A stretch of DNA of 64,000 bases from Nepenthes gracilis (taxonomy: Eukaryota; Streptophyta; Magnoliopsida; Caryophyllales; Nepenthaceae): NCBI GenBank assembly GCA_033239525.1, contig BSYO01000011.1, forward strand, positions 6,539,973 through 6,603,972, read 5' to 3'. Made by a program: the position numbers and the translations under genes. The notes under the pieces are model-generated. The model saw only the letters and a list, made by a program, of their open reading frames with translations, did not search any database and had not been told where the DNA came from. Below are positions 23,279 through 34,564 of the stretch, piece after piece (position 1 is the stretch's first letter; each line of letters starts with the position of its first letter).

Positions 23279-24029
23279 CTATCTGTGCCTGTCAAGCTCC
23301 ATAGAATCTGAAGCCGAGAACTTAGTCAGCTCCGAGCGCGTGGAAGCTCCCTCGTTCTGGGAGTCCAGGAAACCCATAGGGAAGCCAAGCATCACCAAAG
23401 AAGCTATCCTCCGGCTTAGGCAAATCCCGTCATGGAATCACCCCTCTAGTATCGAGCCTAACTCATTCGGATGGATCCTCAACCTCAGCTCGGCCTCTGG
23501 CCACATGAGTCAACTGCCTTTGTCCTGAAGCCGCTCTCGACACAACTAAAACTCCCCCTGAAGAGTCACGATCCGACTCCGAGACTAGGTGTTAACGTCG
23601 GCAAGTTGCAACGACTTGACCTCAAATTCTAAAAAGGCTCGTTCAAGGTAAACGGCCCGTGCTTGACTCTATCCGACATTCGCAACAGCGGCCTACACCC
23701 GGCTCTCAACTTCCTCAATCATTGGTTGGGCATGAAGAATCAACCAGCCTACGTGATCAGGTCCACGACACCGAGAGGAGTTGGAGGCCCCTTCAGACTC
23801 AAAACCTGACGGCACCCTTAGAAACCTCCTCGGTCCGTGGACTGATGGCTTTGATTGGTAGTCTCTCGCCGCTGCTACTGCAATGGCGAAATCTGCCCCA
23901 TCCCTTTCTCTCAGCTTCTGTCCCTCTTATCTTGATTCCTCGATAGAAGGATCGGACTCAGAAGAAGAGGATGATCCCACTGGCCCAACCAGCAACTCTA
24001 GGATGCCAATGCGCCTCTTGTCAACCATT
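23279..24029 (-). pseudogene. Antisense ORF (aORF) of element B
   Basis: Minus-strand reading from an ATG at 24,029: MVDKRRIGILELLVGPVGSS, a Ser/Glu-rich stretch, then IEEVESRV and VYLERAFLEFEVKSLQLADV (coiled-coil-like). The C-terminal block RRIASLVMLGFPMGFLDSQN ... SELTKFSAS follows, about 250 codons in all with several stops and perhaps one shift. The C-terminal block is homologous to A's aORF (RRIVSLVDPNFPLGFLDPRN). A minus-strand TATA-like TATTTAA lies at 24,130-24,136, about 105 bp before the ATG, nearly the same spacing as in C. AATAAA-like words at 23,225-23,240 (minus) could end the transcript. Function unknown. Confidence 0.6.
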
Positions 24030-24129
24030 TGACGGATTAGAATGGAACAAAGGAAAGAGAAGTGGCAAACTCAGGGTAAGCGCCTTAGCTTGGAGAATGG
24101 GTGCCAAAACAATGAGGGGGCCTTGGTGC

Positions 24130-24136
24130 TTAAATA
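24130..24136 (-). promoter_or_regulatory. TATA-like box of the B aORF
   Basis: Minus-strand TATTTAA followed by GCACC, about 105 bp upstream of the aORF ATG. The C element has TTTAAATA about 106 bp before its aORF ATG. Confidence 0.4.
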
Positions 24137-24639
24137 GGCAAAGTCCCTCGAAAGAAATGGCGTCGTTTGACAAAGACAAGGAAACTCACTGCCCAAAGAG
24201 ATTTCCCCATATGGTAACACCCTGAGGCGTCATGACTTTTCAAAGAAGAATCATTACGACGCGACGACCTTACGACTGCCATCGCAATTAATGCGCAGAG
24301 ATGGTTTGATGGGTGCGACCCCGACCAAAAATGCTATCACGAAGGCCAAATTTGTGTGATCCGATCTAGCAGGCCTCTTTCTATCAGAGGTGGTGGAAGT
24401 GGTGTCGGTCCTTCGCCGCTTCTCGACCTATGGCATTCTGCTACCCGAGAAAGAACATAGGCAGCCTGAACCCCTAAACAACTCCAACCTTGCCGTCCTG
24501 CCAAAGGTCTGAAGACAGGCTTGGGGGCTGATTGTCAGACCGTCAAATTGCCAGCCGCTCGGACCATAGAATGGGCGAATGGCAAAACATGTGTGACGGT
24601 GTGAGGGCACTTCAGCCCTTAAAGTCATGCAGAGTAACA

Positions 24640-25680
24640 GTAAATAAATGATTTCAGTGGCACAAGAGAAAAGGCAAATATCAACGTTTTTACTCATTGA
24701 AATCTTCTTTACAAAGTACAAGGCTTGCACCAGTGTAAGTATAAAGATAATAAACACAAAGCACAATACAAGAAGTAGAGAAGTAGTGGCTCTCGTTCAA
24801 GAGACTGGACCAAGAGAAACACTCCTACGGAGAGAGCTCTCCCCTCGGTCACATCTACCCCATGGTGACGCCCTGCGGAGCACAGATGGAAAGCCATTCC
24901 CTCGCTAAATGATGAATAAAATGCCACCACGGCAAGGGAAAGGCCTTTGACCTAAGGTCAACCACCAAAGCCATGGCACCCAAAAAAATAACCGGATGCT
25001 TATTCGGGTGGGACCTCGGGTGTGCCTCTTCTAGTAAGCCCTAGAGATGACCAGCAATGGAAGAAACCGAAGGCAAAGTATTTCCAAAGGTTTGTGACCA
25101 GGAATCAGGGTTCTCGCCTCTCGACGCTCCTTTAAAAGCTGAACATCCAGGCGAAGCGAATTGAAGGCGTATGACAATTGCAGAGTGGCTGAGCCACCCT
25201 TATTACAATAAGGAAATACCCTCATAAAGGGGATGACGATAGGTTTCAAGAGCAGCTTTGAGTCTTCCACAGATCCATCCGATCCCTGTACGGAGTATGA
25301 TGGAACATGAGACAAACAAAGGTCCCCACATTGCCTCATCAACATGGGAATAAGCTTGGGTTCCAAAGTATGGGAACCCTCCAATTTATAGCCACGCAAG
25401 AGATCAGGCAAGGTCCCAGCAAAAGAATGCTTCGTCCAATAGCCGTCAATCAAAAAATAGGAAAGATATCAATACGGAGCTGGGTGCCAGGACGAGAGTT
25501 TTACCAAACAAAGCACCAAATCTCTATGCCACATTTTGAAAGGCTACAGATTTGCATGGGGAATGAGAGCTGCCCTCGAGAGCTGGAGTTTGACACGCCT
25601 CGAGAAGGAATGTATGAGCTAGCAGTCCAAGGCCCATCATCTGACATACCAGGGCCCGGCAGAGAGCCATCCCCAGGCAT
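24640..25680 (-). other. Second antisense unit in the 3' region of element B
   Basis: This ~1 kb segment aligns by eye with the whole 3' region of D (41,690-42,740) and is separate from the aORF at 23,279-24,029. A canonical minus-strand TATA box, GGCTATAAATTGG (TATAAA at 25,385-25,390), is conserved in D. A minus-strand ORF of 140 codons (25,031-25,453) is the longest open frame in B's 3' region but is not recognisable. A minus-strand TTTGTAAAGAAGATTTC word at about 24,700 recurs in D near 41,700. It may be an antisense transcription unit or a regulatory tail. Confidence 0.4.
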
Positions 25681-25690
25681 AGGGGGCTAG
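25679..25690 (+). promoter_or_regulatory. Polypurine tract of element B
   Basis: ATAGGGGGCTAG directly precedes the 3' LTR start TAATGGG. The corresponding tract is ATGGGGGCTGG in C and ATGAGGGGCTAA in D. Confidence 0.65.
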
Positions 25691-26614
25691 TAATGGGTCT
25701 AGTATGAATATAGGCTAACAGAAATGAGGCCCAACCGACAGGAAGACCCAACTAGGTGATGAGATCTAAGAGGTCTTGGGTGAAGCGCAACGCCATAATA
25801 AGGATCTTGGGCCGAACAAGCCGCACTAGGCATCACCTGACACATGCCCAATCACAATCCATCTATGTTTCCCCCAAGACGTTGGCCCAGGAAATTCCAG
25901 CCAATGGCGGATGAAGTTAACTCTGGCAAGCTGCGGCACCTAATGCCTTACAGCGCTCAGTCAATCCTAGCAAAAGGCAACCGAACCCGTATCAGCCACG
26001 CTTGACAATGGTTCCCTCGTCACCCCAAGATGACAACTAACACCGCTAGCTACTGCCAACACTTAGCGGCCAGCGAACCAAGGTAGGACACTTGCCATAG
26101 GTTCTTGCGCTCAAAGCTTCCTACACTGAACTTTACAAATACTGAAAAAAGGGGAGATTCAATCATCCAAAGTTCACTCGAGGCATCTCAAGACTATCTC
26201 AAGCTAAGTTTCGAATCAAAAACATGAAGAGAAAAAACCAACTCTTTTTCCTCCAAAACTGTCTCTCTCATCTGGCGATCTTAGTGAGCAACTTTCCAAA
26301 GTGAACCAAAGGAGCCCAAGCCTCCTCTAATCCCCACTCACACCCATTGCATACAAACATCCATGCATTCCACATCACGTCTACCTTCATGCTTACATTT
26401 TTCTATTTTATTGGAAAGATTATTCATTTGAGCGTCAGAGAATAAATCGGGGATCAAGTCTCACCAATCCTCTAACCTCTCGTTAGCTGTTTGTGGTGCG
26501 TAAGGTTCAAGTTGAGTGACTCTGAGACCAGACCCGCCCATTTGAGCTCGACTTGATGCGAGGAATACACAGGCCCCCTAATATGCATGACAATTTAGAT
26601 CTAAGAATGCATCA
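25691..26614 (+). repeat. 3' LTR of element B
   Basis: Partner of 15,505-16,476, 48 bp shorter. The two share the whole order of landmarks but differ by many substitutions and small indels. The terminal TG is mutated to TA at the start. It ends GCATCA, then flank AAGGG. Confidence 0.92.
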
Positions 26615-27387
26615 AAGGGCTTTGGCGGAATTTTTAATTAGTCTATAGGAGATCTAAATAATCAATATTCAACTACGTATCACCATTTATAAATAAAATT
26701 AATTTAACCACTTAAAATTTTTATTGCCAAATTAGTACACATGAAATTTCAATTAACACAAACAAATTATAATCTGACTCCCTCAATCTCTACTAATGTC
26801 TTATCACGGGAAATTTTATGTATGTGAGATTATCACACTCAATTCCTATTGATATATCATATCATCAAATTTGATAATAAGTAAACTTTATTAAAGTATG
26901 TTATATAATTCTAAATTGTGTGTATTTTGATAATAAAAAGCCTAGTTAATAGTGTTAAGATTGTATGAAATTTTTTGACATTGCTTATTCTTGATGATGG
27001 TAGACCATGTCAACAGTACATCTTAGATCTTAACTTGGAGCAACCATAGGATAAAGATACTAAATAGATAGCTCATCATTTTCTTGGTCAATAATTACAA
27101 AGCCTATAAAGGAGCCAAGACAGGGACAATATATAGCACGATCTTGCTTGTAGAATAGAAGAGTTTCATGTAGTCCGATTACATGTCTGGTTGACTATAA
27201 TTCATTATTTCATGCCTTTTTTGGTATATTGCTTAATATATGGAAATTTTTTATTCTATATATGTTATAAATTTAAGATACTTTTTTATAAGATTTAAGA
27301 TATTATTTTTATTATTATAAATATTGTATCTAAATTAACTATTAAAAAATTTCAGTTAAATATCATGGAAATGATATTATGGATATC
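26615..27387. other. AT-rich spacer between element B and the copia element
   Basis: No gene or repeat recognised. AT-rich, with stops in all frames. It ends in ATATC, which is the left target duplication of the copia element. Confidence 0.6.
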
Positions 27388-28241
27388 TGTTGGGGTCACT
27401 CCCTTGTAGGAAAAGATGTAGTCCGCAGACTTCTGAGGACTCTGGAAATGGACAATGTCATTATTGTCTGAGGACCTATGCAGTATAGTTGCGAGTATTT
27501 TGTACAGTATAATTTCGAGGACTTTGTAAGAGGCAATTACGCCAGAGGATTGGAACTCAGAAAGCACACGTGGAAACCAGCTTAGAAGATTTACTGAGTA
27601 CGCAAGATCTGTGGGAGAATATATGTCAACTCTGTTGAGTGTGCGCCGTTTGTGTAGAATCGGTTTCTGCATGGTATGATCTTTTACAGGGGAGTGCCAG
27701 TGCAGAGATGTTGCAGGGGTGTACATGTGTCAAGCAGCTATCTGTACGGATATCCTCCACGTTGACTTGGCTGTTGCTCTCAACAGTCTATATATGTATG
27801 TATGTATATATATATGTATGTATGTATTATAGTGTGTATATATATATGTGAGGTGTGTGAAAAATCCTAAAGTGTCAAGAAAGAGGATAAAAAAAGAGTG
27901 GAAGAAAAGAGAAGGCAATGAGTGAAAAACAAAAGAGTGAAGGTCTTTGTATTATCGTACTCTATTCTTCATCTTTTCCTATTGGGCTCGTATAGTCGTA
28001 TGGTTTGTATAACTGTTTTTATATAGTAGATTCGTTTGTGGATTGAGTGTCCCATAGTTTTTTTTCTTAGTTAAGAAGAAATTTTTTACGTAAAATTTTA
28101 CTGTGTTTCTCCTCTTTTTATTCCTCTTGATTGCTGTCTTATTTGTTGTGTGTGAGTGTCCGAGTGTTTGCTGACCTGCCAGTTATTTGCTTTAACAAGT
28201 TTGAAGTTTTCGTGTTTGTCTGATCCTTTTTTGACCCAATA
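27388..28241 (+). repeat. 5' LTR of the copia element
   Basis: Begins TGTTGGGGTCACTCCC and ends TTTTTTGACCCAATA. The 3' copy has the same start and ends ...GACCCAACA. A TATA box (CTATATATG) lies at about 27,788. A TATG/TATA dinucleotide-rich stretch at 27,790-27,850 differs in length between the copies. Confidence 0.95.
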
Positions 28242-28243
28242 AG

Positions 28244-28254
28244 TAGTATCAGAG
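28244..28254 (+). promoter_or_regulatory. Primer-binding site of the copia element
   Basis: TAGTATCAGAG lies just after the LTR. It is one substitution from TGGTATCAGAG, complementary to plant initiator tRNA-Met and usual for copia elements. Confidence 0.85.
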
Positions 28255-28293
28255 AAGTGATTCTTTGACCAGTGATTTTGTTGAACGCTGTTG

Positions 28294-29110
28294 ATGGAGA
28301 TCAGAAATAAGATGATTTGCTTAAATGGCACAAACTAATGACACTTGACATAACAAGATGTCTGACCTGCTGCTTGTTAAATCCATGCATCTTTTAGTTT
28401 TCGCCACTCAAAAGCCTGAGGTGAAATTGAAAGTGAAATGGACGCTGGAGAATATGCAGGTGTGTGGTTATATACGGTAATTTGTAGATGATAAAGTGTA
28501 TAACCACATTAGAAGTGAGACAAATGCCAGGGTGTTGTGGGAGAAGTTGGAGGCACTCTATGCCTCCAAAACTGGCAACAACAAAATCTATCACCTGATG
28601 AGGCTGACGCAGATTTGATACAAGGATAGCTCGTCCGTTGTAGATCATCTGAATGAATTTTAAGGATGTGTAGATTAGCTGAGTGGTATGGGTATTAAGT
28701 TCGAGGACGAAGTACTAGGTCTATGGCTCCTGGAAACCCTACCAGACTTATGGGAGGTAATGAAGATCACCATTACAAACACAGCTCCTAATGGTATCGT
28801 GATGTTGGCCAAAGAAGCCGTACTGAATGATGAGATGAGACGGCAGTCTCAAGGGACCTCGACCTCTCAGTACTCCGAGGTACTCGTGCCAGAGTCACGG
28901 GGATGGAGTAAAGGAATGGACAAAAGTTTGGAGAAAAGGGTCGAAGTAAGTCTCGGTCAAAGTTTTAAAACTTGGTATGTCATTATTGTGGCAAGAAGGG
29001 CCATATTAAAAAGTACTACTATAAGTGAAAGCGTAAAACTGCCAAAAAGAAGAAAGGTGAAAAGGGATGAGATAGGGAAAAGTCATCGATCTCTATGGTT
29101 ACAGGAGCTT
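28294..29110 (+). pseudogene. copia gag remnant
   Basis: The start ATG at 28,294 reads MEIRNKMICLNGTN, a usual Tork gag opening, and then stops at the expected tryptophan. It continues in another frame with MSDLLLVKSMHLLVFATQKP, LWEKLEALYASKTGNNKIYH and, from 28,688, MGIKFEDEVLGLWLLETLPD (UBN2/Retrotran_gag type). The zinc knuckle at 28,978-29,019 reads CHYCGKKGHIKKY followed by Tyr where the last Cys should be, so the CCHC motif is broken. Frameshifts separate the parts. Confidence 0.85.
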
Positions 29111-29149
29111 ACCTCCTTCTGACCTATGAAGTGGATGATATTGTAAATT

Positions 29150-29360
29150 TGGCCAAGCAGGAAACCGATTGGGTGGTGGATATTGGAGCATCCATCTACG
29201 TCACCTCTCAGAAGGGTCTCTTTACTTCATGTACTCCGGACGATTTTGGAGTCTTGAAGATGGAAAATATGGAAACATCTGGAGCTATTAGCTGTGGTGA
29301 CGTGTCTCTCGTCACTAACAATAGTACCCGATTGATCCTGAGGGATGTCTGACATATTCC
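29150..29360 (+). pseudogene. copia protease remnant
   Basis: WVVDIGASIYVTSQKGLFTS carries the aspartic protease active site. The usual D-S-G triad is D-I-G at 29,179-29,187, so the residue after the catalytic Asp is changed. It continues with NNSTRLILRDV to a stop at 29,350. The protease would process the polyprotein; activity is unlikely. Confidence 0.85.
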
Positions 29361-29370
29361 TGATATTTGC

Positions 29371-30618
29371 ATGAACATTATCTCAGCCGAAAGATTTGAT
29401 GATGTTAGCTTTTGCAATGTTTTTAGCAATGAGGCTTATAAACTAACTAGAGGGTCTCTAGTAGTTGCCCGAGGGACAAAGACATCTGGTCTTTACGTGT
29501 TGCAAGCCTCCGCAGAGGTAGGAGAGGTCAACACTACCAGCAGTATAAAGTCCTCAGACTTGTGGCACCGGAGGTTGGGCCACATGAGTAAAAGAGGAAT
29601 GAGTCACCTAATCAGGAAGGGCCTAATTCTGGAAATAAACGAGGATGGACTAAAGACTTGTTCTCACTGCATGGCGAGGAAGCAGAGAAGAGTCTCTTTT
29701 CGAAGAGACTTATCCTTCAAAAGGTCCGAGCTATTTGAGCTTGTTCACACCGATGCTTGCGGACATTTTAAGGAGAAGTCCTTTGGATGAGCTTAATACT
29801 TTGTTTCGTATATTGATAATTGCTCGAGGAAGTTGTCGGTATTCCCACTTAAATCCAAGGATGAGGCCTTCGGAGTATTTGAGCAATTCCATACTCTAGT
29901 TGAACGTGAAACAGGGAAGAAGCTGAAGGCTGTCCAGAGTGATAATGGTGGAGAATATATTGGGGCATTTGATACCTACTGTAGGTCTCATGGCATCTGA
30001 CATCAAAGAACACCTCCGAAGATGCCGTTATTAAATAGTATGGCCGAGCGGATGAACCGCACATTGATGAAGAGGGTCAGGTGCATCCTGTTTGAAGCAA
30101 AGCTCCCAGAACCTTTTTGGCCTGACGCCCTGAAAACAGTGACCTATGTCATTAATAGGTTGCCCAGTAAGCTCCTAAATAGTGAAATCCCGGAGAAGAT
30201 ATGGACCGAAAGGGAGCCTTCCTATAACCATCTTCGAATATTTGGCTGTAAGGTTTTTGTTCATATCTCGAAAGATAAAAAGACCAAGTTTAAGCCAAAG
30301 ACAAAGCAATTAGTCTTTCTGAGTTACGGCGAAGATGAACTTGAATACAATTTTTATGATCCAATTGGGAAAAAGTTTGTCCAGTCAAGGGACGTGGTCT
30401 TTGTCAAGGAAGAGACCATTGAGGACATGAGAAAGAAGATAAAAGCATTGTCTGGTGTTGGTCAGACAAACCCTGATATTGATATTGTCCGACCGACACA
30501 GTGTGAGGGTAATACTCCAGGAATGGCTAAGGAGGAGGATAGTGAAGTAGGCGTGGCACCAAATGAAGATGAGGATGATATTACTCCTCAACCGGCCGAG
30601 GAGGTTCCCAGACGATGA
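29371..30618 (+). pseudogene. copia integrase remnant
   Basis: The gag-pre-integrase and zinc region reads SSDLWHRRLGHMSKRGMSHL with CSHC downstream (HHCC type). The catalytic core follows: FELVHTDACG (first Asp), KAVQSDNGGEY (second Asp) and NSMAERMNRTL (Glu), so the DDE triad is retained. A stop after KSFG at about 29,789 and another near 29,999 interrupt the core. From 30,022 a long open frame runs through NRLPSKLLNSEIPEKIW, RIFGCKVFVHISKDKKTKFK and an acidic C-terminal stretch. Confidence 0.9.
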
Positions 30619-30699
30619 TTCTCTAGAGAAAGATGTTCATCCACCTGTCATCAAATGAGTATGTCTTGCATGCTGATCAGGTGAGCCTGAAGATTTTGA

Positions 30700-31560
30700 C
30701 GAGACTGTGAAGGGTACTCATAAAGAAAAATGGTTGGAAACTATGAATGATGAGATGGCTTCACTGCATGGCTGAGCTGCCTAAGGGGAATAGAGCCCTA
30801 AAGAACAAGTAGGTCTTTAGGCTAAAGACATCCGATGACACCATACAGCCGAGGTACAAAGCGCGGCTAGTGGTAAAAGATTTTAATCAACGCAAAGGTG
30901 TTAATTTTGATGAGTCTTTGCACCGGAGGTGAAGATGTCCTCTATTCGTGTTGTGCTTGGCTTAGTAGCTACTCTGAATTTGGAAGTAGAGCAGTTGAAT
31001 GTCCGGATAGCATTCCTTCACAATGATCTTAAGGAAGAGATCTACATAAAGCAACCAAAGGGGTTCAAGGTCAAAGGGAAGGAATGAATGGTTTGTCGTC
31101 TAAGAAAGAGCCTGTATGGACTAAAATAGGTACCAAGACAGTGATATAAGAAGTTTAAGTCTGTCACGGTCGAACAAGGATACCAAAGGATTGCTTCTAA
31201 CCATTATGTCTTTATGTAGAGATTTTCTTAAGATGATTTGATCGTCTTTCTCCTTTATGTGGACAACATGCTGATTGTTGGACAAAATAGCGCTCAAATT
31301 TAGGAGCTGAAGAATCAATTAGGAAAGTCATTTGCTATGCAAGACCTCGAGCAGGTGAAACAGATTCTGAAAATTAGAATATTTTGTGACTGGAAGAACA
31401 AGAAACTCTAATTGTTCTTGTAGAGCTACATTGAGAGAGTGCTCTGACGGTTCAATATGAAAAAATCCAAGCCAGTGAGCACTCTACTGGCCAACCACTT
31501 CAGGTTGAGTAGGAAGTAATGTCCGTCCTCGGATACAGAGAAAGCCCGCATGAGAGGTAT
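30700..31560 (+). pseudogene. copia reverse transcriptase remnant (YVDN variant)
   Basis: Fragments in changing frames: FRLKTSDDTIQPRYKARLVV, GVNFDESL, RLRKSLYGLK, then FLLYVDNMLIVG. The catalytic YVDD is YVDN at 31,256-31,267, the same second-Asp loss seen in element B. Several stops and frameshifts are present. Confidence 0.85.
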
Positions 31561-32200
31561 ACCTTATTAGTCAGTTATTGGTATCTTTATATACGCGACT
31601 GTGTGTACAAGGCCGGACATTACCCATGTGGTCAATACTGTCAGCAGATTCCTATCAAATCCAAGAAAGGAGCATTGGTCTACTGTGAAGTGAATCCTGA
31701 GATATCTCTGAGGAACTTCAAAAATGTGTCTATGGCTTGGAGAAGAGAAGCTTTAGTTGGTCAGCTACATAGATGCGAATATGGCTAGGGACATGACTCT
31801 TGTAAATCTACATCTGGATACTTGGTCAAGTTTGTAGGAGGGGTAGTCTCCTAGTGATCTAAATTGCAAAAGTATGTTGCACTTTTCTCTACGGAGGCTG
31901 ACTGTATTGCAATGACCAAGGCCAATAAAGAGTTATTGTGGATGAAAAGGTTTATCCAAGAGTTCGGCTTAAGGCAGGAAAGGTATGTGGTACTCTATGA
32001 TAGCTAAAGTGCCATACACTTGTGTAGAAACTCCTCATTCCACTCAAAATCGAAGCACATTGACATTCGATATCATTGGGTGAGAGATGCTATTGATGAA
32101 GGTAGACTATCAGTAGAGAAGGTCTGGTCGTATGAAAATAGGTCAGATATGTTGACCAAAGTTTTATCCAAGAGAAAGCTTGAAGTTTACTGTGACATTG
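31560..32200 (+). pseudogene. copia RNase H remnant
   Basis: Reads YATVCTRPDITHVVNTVSRF (the link after RT), then STEADCIAMTKANKELLW, then SFHSKSKHIDIRYHWVRDAI and SDMLTKVLSKRKLEVYC. These are the conserved end blocks of copia pol. Stops at several places. The last open part spans 32,020-32,235. Confidence 0.88.
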
Positions 32201-32232
32201 TTGGGCTGACTAATTTTCTTCCCATTCGATCG

Positions 32233-32244
32233 TGAGAGGAAATT
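32233..32244 (+). promoter_or_regulatory. Polypurine tract of the copia element
   Basis: GAGAGGAAATT immediately precedes the 3' LTR TGTTGGGG. Usual plus-strand primer of LTR elements. Confidence 0.75.
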
Positions 32245-33097
32245 TGTTGGGGTCACTCCCTTGTGGAAAAAAGGTCGTGAATTTTTTGCACGGATATAGT
32301 CTGTGAACTTATGATAACTCTGGAAATGGACAGTGTCATTATTGTCCGAGAACTTATGTAGTATAGTTTTGAGAAATCTGTGCAGTATAATTCCGAGCAC
32401 TTTGTAAGCGGCAATTAGGCTCGAGGACTGGAACTCAGAAAGCACACACGGAAGCCAGCTCAGAAGATTTATTGAGCATGTGAGATCTGTGGGAGAATAT
32501 GCGCAGACTCTCCTAAGTGGGTGCCGTTTGTGCATAGCCGTTTTCTGCAGGGAATGATCTTTATATGGGAGGTGCTGGTGCAGAGATGTTGTAATGGTGT
32601 ACGTGCGTCAGACGGCTATCTGTACGGGTTTCCTCCACGTTGACTTGGCTGTTGCTCTCAACAGTCTATATATATATATATATTGTAGTGCGTATATATA
32701 TATGTGAGGTGTGTGAAAAATCCCAAAGTGTTGAGAAAGAGGAGAGAAAAAGAGTGGAAGAAAATAGAGGGCAATGAGTGAAAAATAAAAGAGTGAAAGT
32801 TTTTGTATTCTCGTACTCTATTGTTTATCTCTGCCTCTTGGGCTTGTGTAGTCTTGTGGTTTGTGTAATCATTTTTACATAGTGGATTCGTTTATGGATT
32901 GAGTATCCTGTGATTTTTCTCTATTAGTTGAGAAGAGATTTTCTACGTAAAATGTTATTGTATTTCTCCTCTATTTGATCCTCCTGATTGCCATCTTATT
33001 TGTTGTGTGTGAGTGTCCGATGTTTGCTGACCGGCCGGCCATTTGCCTTAACAAGTTCGAAGTCTTTGTATCTGTCCGATCCTTTTTTGACCCAACA
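32245..33097 (+). repeat. 3' LTR of the copia element
   Basis: Partner of 27,388-28,241, with clear substitutions and a ~20-bp insertion near 32,275. Ends GACCCAACA, then flank ATACC. Confidence 0.95.
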
Positions 33098-33102
33098 ATA
33101 CC

Positions 33103-33631
33103 TGGTTTACAAGGTTAAAGCCACCCATCAATATCATCCCCCTTCTCACCACAAGGTTGGTCAGCTCCCTCAAAGTCGGCTTGTTAGTGCTTTAGAGTTC
33201 TGATACAAACACCTGTCGGGTGTGAGATCATGAAAAACGCAAATAAAATAAATAAATAAAAAATAAAAAATAAAAATATGTAACACAAAATGATATTATG
33301 TATACATTTCTCTTTTTTTTTGTTTTTTTAAAAATATGTAATACAATTAGAAATACAATATTCATTTAATATTCACAAAACGTCTAAAATTTCTTAAAAT
33401 ATATTTTAAATTAATTGGCCATTAAATACATAAATATTTTTGTTCTAAAAATATTATATTACTATTACTAATATATATATATATATATATATTTTTTTGT
33501 TTTTTAATTTTTGGAGTAAACCTCAACTGTGCCCAGTGGACCAACCAATACCATAGCCCTCAAATTTTGACTAGAAAAACAAATAACAAGCAAGATCTTG
33601 AAATTCTGCGTTAGACGGCGGGGGATGGGGT
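33103..33631. other. Spacer right of the copia element
   Basis: A short less AT-rich piece (33,103-33,230) is followed by AT-rich DNA with A-runs and a TA dinucleotide tract near 33,470-33,491. No gene recognised. Confidence 0.55.
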
Positions 33632-33950
33632 CATTTTAATGGATTCGGGGGTGCTGCGACGTGGGGAGCGTCGCAGCGCCGTGCAACGCCCACGGGAGCC
33701 GGCAGATTTCGATCTGACGGCTCCCTTTTTTTAAAAAAAAATTATAAAATCAAAAAATATATATATATAATCATTTTATTTTTAAATCAAAAACCAAAAA
33801 AAATATAAAAATAAAAAAAAAAACAAAACCCCTTTTTTTTATATATAAACCCACGCCGTTAGATTTTTCAATCCAACGGCACGAGGGGCGTCGCAGGGGC
33901 TGCGACGCGTAGGGCGTCGCAGCCCCCCTCGTTCCCATTTTAATGGGTGA
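33632..33950. mobile_element. GC-rich foldback / MITE-like element
   Basis: The ends form a long imperfect inverted repeat. The left end reads GGGGGTGCTGCGACGTGGGG and the complement of the right end reads GGGGGGCTGCGACGCCCTA. Both continue with CGTCGCAGC and ACGCCC words and are flanked outside by AATGG. Two smaller hairpins lie inside: GGGAGCCGGCAGAT/ATCTGACGGCTCCC with a TTCG loop (33,694-33,725), and GCCGTTAGATT/AATCCAACGGC (about 33,855-33,882). The middle is AT-rich. No ORF. A miniature inverted-repeat element is the simplest reading; the family is unknown to me. Confidence 0.6.
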
Positions 33951-34559
33951 AGTGAAATTCGAGATGAACAAAATGTTGGGAACACATTATTTATCGTTTT
34001 CCTATGGGGTCTATTACTGTTAATTATAGGTTAGCATATTGTTCTTATATCTAATTATATATTTAAGTCCATTAAAATTATTATTTTTAGTGTGAAAAAA
34101 ATAAATATTAAAATAAGGTGAGACTTATATTTATTTTTAATAATTTTGATATAATTAATTACATAATTAAATATATAAATAGTGTTACTTGTGATGTCAC
34201 GTATTTGATAAATAATATGCCCTTGATTATTAACTAGATGAACAAACGTGAGTTCTTTACCTCTCACGCGTAATAACGGCAATAGCTTGGTGGATTGCTT
34301 GATCGGTCAATCACACATGTTGACAGTGCTGATGTATTAAATTTTACTTAAACATAGATTACGTTACAGAATTGTGGCCAAAAACATGATAATATTCCAA
34401 CCCTGAATTGTTAAGACGCTTAAACAGTTGCTCCATTAGGAATATGTTACTAACCTAATCTATCAAAATAATTGTTGTGGCCATGTTCTTGTTTGCCTCA
34501 ATTATTTAATCTCAAATACTCTTTAACATCTTATTCTAAAATTATATTTTAAAAGTTTT
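33951..34559. other. AT-rich spacer before element D
   Basis: No gene recognised. Ends with AAATT (34,560-34,564), the left target duplication of element D. Confidence 0.6.
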
Positions 34560-34564
34560 AAATT

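Larger units (their letters stand above)
15505..26614 (+). mobile_element. Ty3/gypsy Tat-lineage retrotransposon B, full length but decayed
   Basis: Two LTRs (15,505-16,476 and 25,691-26,614) flank gag, protease, RT, RNase H, archaeal-type RNase H and integrase, all on plus. A 3.7 kb 3' region holds tandem repeats and antisense gene units. Flanking pentamers ATAGG and AAGGG are only loosely similar, which fits an old insertion. The LTRs are visibly diverged with indels. Every coding domain has stops or frameshifts, so it could move only with help, if at all. Confidence 0.92.
27388..33097 (+). mobile_element. Ty1/copia retrotransposon, Tork-like, full length but decayed
   Basis: LTRs of 854 and 853 bp (27,388-28,241 and 32,245-33,097) enclose a primer site, gag, protease, integrase, RT and RNase H in copia order (integrase before RT). 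Flanking pentamers are ATATC and ATACC, one mismatch apart. Gag and the gag-pre-integrase block resemble the Tork/Tnt1-type copia elements I know. Stops and frameshifts occur throughout, and key residues of protease, zinc knuckle and RT are changed. Confidence 0.95.
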
